A DNA stretch of 64,000 nt from SHZI01 sp964384525 (GTDB taxonomy: Bacteria > Pseudomonadota > Gammaproteobacteria > Steroidobacterales > GCA-2729495). Shown here piece after piece: positions 58,949 through 64,000 of this stretch. The first letter of the stretch is position 1. Each line of letters opens with the position of its first letter. Location of the stretch: contig CAYLKO010000002.1 of the NCBI GenBank assembly GCA_964384525.1, positions 1 through 64,000 on the forward strand, written 5' to 3'. The notes under the pieces are model-generated. The model searched no databases. It was given only the letters and a program-made list of their open reading frames with translations, and was not told where the DNA came from. The translations under genes and the position numbers were made by a program.

Positions 58949-59962
58949 ATGTCACGACAAGTCGCCATGGTGATCGACCTCAACAAGTGCATTGGCTGCC
59001 AGGCCTGCACTGCCGCCTGCAAGTCCCTCTGGACCGACGACGAAGGCCAGGAGTACATGCTGTGGAACAATGTCGAAACCAAACCGGGACGCGGGTATCC
59101 GAAGGAGTGGGAGGCCAAGGGCGCCAAATCCGGCTGGAAGGATGGCCAGCTGCAGTATGGCGATCTGCACGACCAGAACGACTTTGGCAGTGTTTCGGCG
59201 CTGAACCATGAAGAGGTGTACTTCAAGGGCACGGAAGATCGCCTGCAACGGAAGGAGCCGCTGACTTACGGCGCCAACTGGGATGAGGACACCAGCTCCG
59301 GCGACTACCCCAACAACTATCACTTTTATCTGCCGCGGCTGTGCAATCACTGCACGAAGCCGGCATGCCTCGAAGCCTGTCCGGTGCGGGCCATCTACAA
59401 GCGCGAGCAGGATGGCATCGTGCTGGTGGATCAGGACAAGTGCCAGGGCTTCCGTCTGTGCAACCGCGCCTGCCCCTACGACAAGATGTACTTCAACTTC
59501 GTCAAGCGGAAGTCGCAGAAGTGCATCTTCTGTTTTCCGCGCATCGAGCAGGGTGTTGCCCCGGCCTGCGCCCGCCAGTGCCCCGGCCGCCTGCGCTTCG
59601 TCGGCTTTCTCGAAGACCAGGACGGCCCGATCGCCAAGCTGGTCTACCAGTGGAAGGTGGCCCTGCCGCTGCACCCGGAATTCGGCACCGAACCCAATGT
59701 GTACTACGTGCCGCCGATCCTGTCGCAACCGTTCGATGCGGAGGGGCGCTTCAGCGATGAACCGCGCGTGCCCACCGAATACCTGCGCTACCTGTTCGGG
59801 CCGGAAGTGGATCAGGCATTGATCACGCTCGACGCCGAGATGGATCGCAAAAAGGCCGGCAAGGCCTCCGAGCTGATGGATCTGCTGATCGCCAGGGACT
59901 GGAAGTCACTGTTCCACATTCCGGATGTGCAGGTGACGTCCTCCTCCGGGCAGAAGGGCTGA
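58949..59962 (+). CDS. Iron-sulfur (beta) subunit of the molybdoenzyme
   Basis: A 337-residue four-cluster electron-transfer subunit. The first site is CIGCQACTAACK (Cys14, 17, 20, 24); further sites are CNHCTKPACLEACP, CQGFRLCNRACPYDKMYFN and KCIFCFPRIEQG...CARQCPGRLRF. In the third the spacing C-x5-C with Phe where NarH has Trp suggests a [3Fe-4S] or modified cluster, as in EbdB. There is no signal peptide; it should be exported with the Tat-tagged alpha subunit. ATG 58949 follows TGGAGTCAACGAACA. Confidence 0.92.
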   Translation: MSRQVAMVIDLNKCIGCQACTAACKSLWTDDEGQEYMLWNNVETKPGRGYPKEWEAKGAKSGWKDGQLQYGDLHDQNDFGSVSALNHEEVYFKGTEDRLQRKEPLTYGANWDEDTSSGDYPNNYHFYLPRLCNHCTKPACLEACPVRAIYKREQDGIVLVDQDKCQGFRLCNRACPYDKMYFNFVKRKSQKCIFCFPRIEQGVAPACARQCPGRLRFVGFLEDQDGPIAKLVYQWKVALPLHPEFGTEPNVYYVPPILSQPFDAEGRFSDEPRVPTEYLRYLFGPEVDQALITLDAEMDRKKAGKASELMDLLIARDWKSLFHIPDVQVTSSSGQKG

Positions 59963-59964
59963 TC

Positions 59965-60513
59965 ATGTACAAATATCTGCTGCCGCTGGCTCTCGTGTTC
60001 GGTGTTGCCCAGGCCGACAGCGGCAGCTTCCGGCTGGTGAGTTCCGATCTGGCCGACGGTGGAACGATCGCTGCGGCGCAGGTCTACAACGGCTTCGGTT
60101 GCACGGGGGACAACGTTTCGCCGGCTCTCAGCTGGAGCAACGCCCCTGCCGGGACGCAGAGCTATGCCTTGATGGTGCACGATCCGGACGCGCCGACCGG
60201 CAGCGGCTGGTGGCACTGGGTGATGTGGAACATTCCTGCGACCGTGCATGCGCTGCCGGCCGGCGCCGGCAACCCGGCATCCGCTGCGTTGCCGGCTGGC
60301 GTCATGCAGGGCAACACCGATTTTGGCGCGCCGGGTTATGGCGGCCCGTGTCCACCCGCCGGCGCCGCCCCGCATCACTACCACTTCCGTCTCTATGCAC
60401 TGAAAGTTCCCAAGCTGGAGCTGCCAGCCAACGCCACTGCAGCCATGGTCGGCTTCAACGTCCGGGTCAATGCACTGGGCAGTGCCGAGTTGACGGCGAC
60501 CTACAGCCGCTGA
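59965..60513 (+). CDS. YbhB/YbcL-like PEBP (Raf kinase inhibitor-like) protein, exported
   Basis: A 182-residue phosphatidylethanolamine-binding-like protein with a short signal peptide (1-17, GVAQA). The mature part has VYNGFGCTGDNVSPALSWSNAP, LMVHDPDAPTGSGWWHWVMWNIP and HHYHFRLYALKV, the conserved ligand-pocket blocks. It starts 2 bases after the beta-subunit stop, so it is part of the same operon, in the place where heme b and chaperone genes are often found. Its ligand and link with the redox enzyme are unknown. Confidence 0.9.
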   Translation: MYKYLLPLALVFGVAQADSGSFRLVSSDLADGGTIAAAQVYNGFGCTGDNVSPALSWSNAPAGTQSYALMVHDPDAPTGSGWWHWVMWNIPATVHALPAGAGNPASAALPAGVMQGNTDFGAPGYGGPCPPAGAAPHHYHFRLYALKVPKLELPANATAAMVGFNVRVNALGSAELTATYSR

Positions 60514-60528
60514 AGCCAGCCTCGCTTC

Positions 60529-60544
60529 GTCAGACATTTCCTAC
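60529..60544 (+). promoter_or_regulatory. Degenerate N6-spaced palindrome upstream of the CsbD gene
   Basis: GTCAG-ACATTT-CCTAC matches the two perfect GTAGG-N6-CCTAC sites near 63.8 kb in one half-site and spacing, with the other half degenerate (3 of 5). It lies 112 bp before the csbD-like ATG. On its own it is weak; it matters because of the other copies. Confidence 0.3.
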
Positions 60545-60655
60545 GGGATATTCGGACGATCGAGTCTGCTTCTCGATGAATTCCTGACATACGCTCGAGA
60601 TCATCCCGCCCAAGCTCGGCACTGTGTTGTAACGCAGGCCGTGAAGGAGAAAGGC

Positions 60656-60856
60656 ATGAATTGGGACCGGGCTGAAGGTAACTGGAAGCAGCTGAAGGGC
60701 AAGGGCAAGGAACAGTGGGGCAAGCTCACGGACGACGATCTCGACCAGATTGCCGGCAAGCGCGATCAACTGATAGGGCGGATTCAGGAGTCATATGGCA
60801 TCACCCGCGACGATGCGGACAAGCGGGTCAGGGAATGGGAATCAAGGAACAGTTGA
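60656..60856 (+). CDS. CsbD-family stress protein
   Basis: A 66-residue hydrophilic protein of the CsbD family (MNWDRAEGNWKQLKGKGKEQ, then the KLTDDDLDQIAGKRDQLIGR helix). CsbD-like proteins are strongly induced under general stress; their molecular role is unknown. GAAGGAGAAAGGC precedes ATG 60656. The transcript probably reads on to the NarL-type regulator 28 bp downstream. Confidence 0.92.
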   Translation: MNWDRAEGNWKQLKGKGKEQWGKLTDDDLDQIAGKRDQLIGRIQESYGITRDDADKRVREWESRNS

Positions 60857-60884
60857 CGATTGCCGGCGACCTGCCTGAGGGGCG

Positions 60885-61529
60885 ATGACCATGCCCCGCG
60901 TGCGTGTGATGGTCGCCGATGACCACGAACTGGTCAGGTCGGGAATGCGGCAGATGATTGAACGCCAGCCGGACATGGATCTGGCTGGTGAGTGCCGCAC
61001 CGGACGCGAGGGTCTGGCCAACCTGCGCGAGCATCCCTGTGATGTCGTGCTGCTCGATCTCGCGCTTCCCGACATGTCGGGTCTTGATGTGCTGAAACAT
61101 GTCAAGGCCCAGTACGAAAATGTCACGGTACTCGTGGTCAGCGGCTATCCAGAATCGCAATTCGGACTGAATGTCCTGCGGGCCGGGGCCGCCGGCTTTG
61201 TCAGCAAGGGGGCTGAGGAAGCGGAGTTGCTGCGGGCGGTGCGTACCGTTGCCAGGGGCCATCGCTATGTGGGTGCGGAGCTGGCGGATCAGCTGGTGTC
61301 CGGCGTGCAAGGTGACCCGAGCGAACCACGCCACAGCGTGTTGTCCGAGCGGGAGTTCCAGATCTTCTGCCGGCTGGCGGCCGGTACCACGGTGTCCGAA
61401 ATCGCCAGGACGCTATGCCTGAGCGTGAAGACCATCAGTACCTACCGGAGCCGGATTCTGGACAAGATGGCGATGAAATCCAACGCGGACATGACCTACT
61501 ACGCCATCAAGAACGGCCTGATGCAGTAG
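60885..61529 (+). CDS. NarL/FixJ-family response regulator
   Basis: A 214-residue regulator: receiver domain (about 6-122) with acidic pair ADD and phospho-acceptor Asp58 (LLDLALPDMSG), and a LuxR-type helix-turn-helix (150-210) with LSEREFQIFCRLAAGTTVSEI and LSVKTISTYRSRILDKM. It most resembles the UvrY/GacA-like or NarL-like stress regulators. Neighbours: CsbD gene upstream, single-domain receiver 3 bp downstream, and a CHASE3 histidine kinase convergent. Confidence 0.93.
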   Translation: MTMPRVRVMVADDHELVRSGMRQMIERQPDMDLAGECRTGREGLANLREHPCDVVLLDLALPDMSGLDVLKHVKAQYENVTVLVVSGYPESQFGLNVLRAGAAGFVSKGAEEAELLRAVRTVARGHRYVGAELADQLVSGVQGDPSEPRHSVLSEREFQIFCRLAAGTTVSEIARTLCLSVKTISTYRSRILDKMAMKSNADMTYYAIKNGLMQ

Positions 61530-61532
61530 CCG

Positions 61533-61943
61533 ATGGATGTAGTGCCCGAAGTGGAAATGGTGGCCGGCGAGATCCGGATCCTCCTGATCGAGGACTCGGA
61601 GCGGCTGCGTGTTCGCCTTGTCGAGATGCTCGACGAGCCTGGCGTGATGCGTGTCGTTGCCTTCGCGGCCACCGAGGCGGAAGCCTTTCTCTGCATTTCC
61701 GAGGATGAGTACGACGTGCTGCTTGTCGATGTCGAATTGCGTTCGGGCAATGGCATTGCCGCAATTCGCAAGGCCCGTGCAACTTATCCGGTTGAACGCC
61801 AGCCGTTGATCATCGTGTTGACCAACTATGCACTGCCTGCGGTTCGCAATCGTTGCCTCGATGCCGGGGCTGATCATTTCCTCGACAAGATGCGCCAGTT
61901 CCAGGATGTGAAGCCGCTGATCGTCGCCAGCCGATCGGCGTAG
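61533..61943 (+). CDS. Single-domain response-regulator receiver
   Basis: A 136-residue receiver with no output domain: acidic pair ED (20-21), phospho-acceptor Asp66 (LLVDVELRSGNG), Thr in VLTNYA and a Lys in FLDKM. It begins 3 bp after the NarL-type regulator. Stand-alone receivers act by protein contact or as phosphate sinks for a kinase. Its stop is 18 bp from the convergent histidine kinase stop, so the three genes likely form one signalling set. Confidence 0.9.
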   Translation: MDVVPEVEMVAGEIRILLIEDSERLRVRLVEMLDEPGVMRVVAFAATEAEAFLCISEDEYDVLLVDVELRSGNGIAAIRKARATYPVERQPLIIVLTNYALPAVRNRCLDAGADHFLDKMRQFQDVKPLIVASRSA

Positions 61944-61961
61944 GGTCTGGACGACATCCTG

Positions 61962-63389
61962 TCACGGTGCGGCTTCCGCGAAGGGTATCCGGGGTACCGG
62001 CTTGGTTCGTGGTACTGATATTTCCAGGCATGTTCCGGTGTCTGGTGCGCTGTCAAGCTTGAAGGTTCCCCCGAGTGCGCGTACCCGATGGCGCATGCCT
62101 GTTATGCCATGCGACGCCCGGAAGTTGCGGCTGTTCATATCCATGCCAGTGCCGTCATCCGTGACCATCAGGCGTATGACATCGGTATCGGCCTCCAGGG
62201 ACAGCGTCACATTGGTTGCGTTGGCATGCCGGATGACGTTGGTCAGGGACTCCTGACCGGCGCGAAACAGGGCAATGGCCAGGTCCTGGCGCAGGTCGGT
62301 CAGATCTTCCGGAAGGAAGATGCTGCAATTCAGGCCCGCCTTCACGCAGGACTCCTCAAAGTAGTTCCGCAGCGCCGTCGAGATGCCAAAATGATCCAGC
62401 AGGGCCGGCCTCAGGCTTTCAACCACCCGGCGTTTGATGTCCATTGATTCCGTGAGGCTGTCGTTGATCTGTCCAAGCTTTGTCCGGATTTCCGGATCCA
62501 GTGATTTTGTGGCGCCCAGCAACCAAGCCAGGTCCATGCGGGCGGCCGTGAGCAGACCACCCAGTTCATCGTGGAGATTCCGGGCCAGCTCGGCTTTTTC
62601 GCGTTCGCTGACCTCCTGCAAATGGGACGATAGTGCAGACAGTTCGGCAGTACGCGCATCAATCAGCGATTGCATGCGTTGAGCCTCGGAAGTGGCTGTT
62701 ACAGCTTCCGCGTTCCGCCCTGCCGCCTGCTGCATGAAGAGTCGTGTCACCGTGAGCAGCAGGCCAATGGCCAGCATGCTCGACAACAGCGTTGCAATGC
62801 GGGTGCGCAGGGCCACCGGTGCCTGGTACCGGCGCAAGTCGCGAAGTTCGTCCTGTGATAACGCATCGAGTTCGGCAATCGCATCGCGCAGCTGGTCCGT
62901 CAGCTCCTTGCCACGTCCATCGCGTACGATGCCGATGGCGTTCTCGTGTTCGCCTGTCTCCCACAGGATGATGCTCGTGCTGGCGACGCCGATTCTCTCC
63001 GTCCCAAGCTCTTTTATGCGTTCAACCACGGTACGCAGGGCAGGCGTCGTGCATAGCATCGTGAGCTCGCGCAGAGCCTGGTCGAATTCCCGCGATGCCT
63101 GTTCAAACGGCACCAGGAATCGAGAGTCACCGGTCAGCAGAAAACCACGCTGACCGGCTTCCGCATCGATCATCATGCCCTTCAGGCGTGCCGAGGCATC
63201 CAGACGCCGGAGCACCTCGGCGGTCTGGTTGGAATACCCGGCACTCGCCCTCAGGGTCAATTCACCGAGGACCATGATGCCGACGCTGACCAGAAACAGC
63301 GCAGCGAGCGTAACGATCAGCGATCGTGGCAACAAGCGCAGGCCGATCCACCAACCCTGCCTGGAATTCCGGTTCGCCTGTGTCGTCAT
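61962..63389 (-). CDS. CHASE3-type membrane histidine kinase (HisKA_3, NarX-like core)
   Basis: About 475 residues: first membrane helix (about 22-45), periplasmic CHASE3-type helical sensor (50-205; MMIDAEAGQRGFLLTGDSRFL), second helix (210-230), coiled coil (ERAELSALSSHLQEVSEREK-like), then a HisKA_3 kinase core with the phospho-acceptor in ARNLHDELGGLL and an ATPase domain with DDGTGMD and HGITGMRHRVRALGG. This core pairs with NarL-type regulators, which fits the convergent gene at 60885. ATG 63389 chosen; GTG 63416 is possible. Confidence 0.92.
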   Translation of the reverse strand: MTTQANRNSRQGWWIGLRLLPRSLIVTLAALFLVSVGIMVLGELTLRASAGYSNQTAEVLRRLDASARLKGMMIDAEAGQRGFLLTGDSRFLVPFEQASREFDQALRELTMLCTTPALRTVVERIKELGTERIGVASTSIILWETGEHENAIGIVRDGRGKELTDQLRDAIAELDALSQDELRDLRRYQAPVALRTRIATLLSSMLAIGLLLTVTRLFMQQAAGRNAEAVTATSEAQRMQSLIDARTAELSALSSHLQEVSEREKAELARNLHDELGGLLTAARMDLAWLLGATKSLDPEIRTKLGQINDSLTESMDIKRRVVESLRPALLDHFGISTALRNYFEESCVKAGLNCSIFLPEDLTDLRQDLAIALFRAGQESLTNVIRHANATNVTLSLEADTDVIRLMVTDDGTGMDMNSRNFRASHGITGMRHRVRALGGTFKLDSAPDTGTCLEISVPRTKPVPRIPFAEAAP

Positions 63390-63442
63390 GCGTGGTCCCT
63401 GGCCCGGCTGTTCCACGCTCTGTTTAACACAAAAGCACGCTC

Positions 63443-63468
63443 GGACGGCAGCAGTACCCGTGCCGTCC
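63443..63468 (-). terminator. Possible terminator after the DUF1328 gene
   Basis: A perfect 8-bp stem, GGACGGCA and TGCCGTCC around a 10-base loop, lies 28 bases after the DUF1328 stop. On the minus strand a TTTT run follows only 8 bases beyond the stem, so termination would be weak. Confidence 0.35.
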
Positions 63469-63495
63469 GGGAGCAGCCGGCGTATATCCGGTTGC

Positions 63496-63660
63496 TCAGG
63501 TTCGACGGATCAAGCCGAGTATCAACGTCACGGCGAATATCAGCAGGAAAACGAAGAACAGGACCTTGGCGATCCCTGCAGCACCGGCCGCAATGCCGCC
63601 AAAACCCAGAACAGCCGCGATCAGAGCGATGATGAAAAATATGACGGCGTAGCGCAACAT
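63496..63660 (-). CDS. DUF1328 (YtjA-like) small membrane protein
   Basis: A 54-residue protein with two transmembrane helices (MLRYAVIFFIIALIAAVLGF, then GIAKVLFFVFLLIFAVTLIL), the complete DUF1328 pattern. These proteins are commonly found with CsbD and BON-domain stress genes; function unknown. AAAGGGGGCTACTC precedes ATG 63660. Divergent from a gene beginning at 63960. Confidence 0.95.
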   Translation of the reverse strand: MLRYAVIFFIIALIAAVLGFGGIAAGAAGIAKVLFFVFLLIFAVTLILGLIRRT

Positions 63661-63713
63661 GAGTAGCCCCCTTTGGTGATGACCTGTACGGACAGCAAGT
63701 CCACGCGCATGCA

Positions 63714-63727
63714 CTGACTATAGTCAG
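63714..63727. promoter_or_regulatory. 14-bp perfect palindrome in the DUF1328 promoter region
   Basis: CTGACTATAGTCAG is a perfect palindrome 54 bases before the DUF1328 ATG. It contains TATAGT, which reads as a -10 element on the minus strand, so a bound protein would block or shape that promoter. A related TAGTCAGTGG half copy stands 25 bases away. Confidence 0.35.
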
Positions 63728-63789
63728 CGAACCATCGGGTGCTCGTAGTCAGTGGGGCCGGAACCAGTGGGGATTGCGGCATTACCGGC

Positions 63790-63805
63790 GTAGGAAGAAT
63801 CCTAC
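63790..63805. promoter_or_regulatory. GTAGG-N6-CCTAC palindrome, copy 1
   Basis: GTAGG-AAGAAT-CCTAC. Perfect 5-bp arms with a 6-base spacer, the geometry of UvrY/GacA-family sites (TGTAAG-N6-CTTACA). It lies 130 bp upstream of the DUF1328 start and 155 bp upstream of the start at 63960. Confidence 0.5.
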
Positions 63806-63866
63806 CGACAAGGCATGCAGGCTGCATGTCGCAGCCGCCGGCACCTGTATCGGAAGCGCACGATCG

Positions 63867-63882
63867 GTAGGTGCATTCCTAC
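63867..63882. promoter_or_regulatory. GTAGG-N6-CCTAC palindrome, copy 2
   Basis: GTAGG-TGCATT-CCTAC, extended to 7-bp arms by flanking CG and CG. It is 77 bp from copy 1 centre to centre and 78 bp before the ATG at 63960, a normal position for an activator. Confidence 0.5.
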
Positions 63883-63959
63883 CGCAGTACGGGCTCGCTG
63901 CCGATCAGCGAAAACGCGATTCCGGCTCAAGATGTGCTCATGGGTAGCAGGAGAGAATC

Positions 63960-64000
63960 ATGCGCAACTCCGAGGTTCGAATTACCGGCTTTGATTTGTT
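63960..64000 (+). CDS. Start of a gene running off the window
   Basis: Thirteen codons are visible, MRNSEVRITGFDL, after a clear CAGGAGAGAATC ribosome-binding site. Too little is present to name it. By position, opposite a DUF1328 gene and downstream of a GTAGG-N6-CCTAC site, it may belong to the same stress set. Confidence 0.55.
   Translation, partial: MRNSEVRITGFDL

Overview
The window is GC-rich DNA in which genes sit almost back to back on both strands, with many 1-15 bp overlaps. The gene set suggests a gammaproteobacterium: TamA/TamB, an HtrA protease, MscL, GlgX, TrmO, RlmI, PdxH, Cfa, MprF and a RegB/RegA-type pair. Together with a steroid C25 dehydrogenase/ethylbenzene dehydrogenase-like molybdoenzyme this points to the Steroidobacterales/Nevskiales side of the class; that placement is inference. 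A run of ten N inside cfa (31480-31489) marks an assembly gap. I found no tRNA, rRNA, CRISPR array, insertion sequence or integrase.

Layout. 1-1.5 kb: an accessory toxin scrap heap (broken PIN toxin, frameshifted tip of a polymorphic toxin, two intact immunity-like genes). 1.6-3.4 kb (minus): M23 endopeptidase, membrane coiled-coil protein and bactofilin operon. 3.6-11.2 kb (mostly plus): luciferase-like oxidoreductase, GreB, exported glutaminase, TrmO, GabT, a PNPOx-like protein and a TPR/2OG oxygenase. 12.3-21.8 kb (plus): a long envelope and signalling run of Ser/Thr kinase, HtrA/DegP, MprF, an OmpR-type two-component system and a RegB/RegA-like system. 21.8-33.8 kb: transporters, HerA-like ATPase, MscL, RlmI, zinc protease, SDRs, lipoprotein, Cfa, heme-utilisation-like protein. 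33.8-42.3 kb (mostly minus): dodecin, GlgX, HAD and metallophosphatase genes, FAD monooxygenase, PdxH, DUF4136 lipoprotein. 42.3-53 kb: tamAB, a 37-aa membrane microprotein with its own terminator, an LpxL-like acyltransferase, an MFS pump and an NdvB-like GH17-GT2 glucan synthase. 53.2-60.5 kb: SDR, methyltransferase, a nitrilase fold with altered catalytic residues, and the alpha and beta subunits of a type II DMSO-reductase-family enzyme plus a PEBP protein. 60.6-64 kb: a stress and signalling block (CsbD, NarL-type regulator, single-domain receiver, CHASE3 histidine kinase, DUF1328).

Themes. Much of the window concerns the cell envelope: MprF, acyltransferase, periplasmic glucan, TamAB, bactofilin/M23, HtrA, MscL. 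Three upstream regions hold direct half-site repeats of the sort bound by OmpR-family regulators: CTTAAC-N5-CTTAAC before the glucan synthase and SDR, GTTAAG-N5-GTTAAC before the DUF4136 lipoprotein, and a triple GTAWC at 10-bp period before the acyltransferase. The 60-64 kb block carries GTAGG-N6-CCTAC palindromes with the geometry of UvrY/GacA sites, beside a NarL-type regulator.

The most unusual locus is 54.97-60.51 kb. Its molybdoenzyme has Arg where the family has the His ligand of cluster FS0, no gene for a heme b subunit or chaperone is adjacent, and the gene just upstream encodes a nitrilase-fold protein with Ser and Arg at the catalytic Cys and Lys positions.
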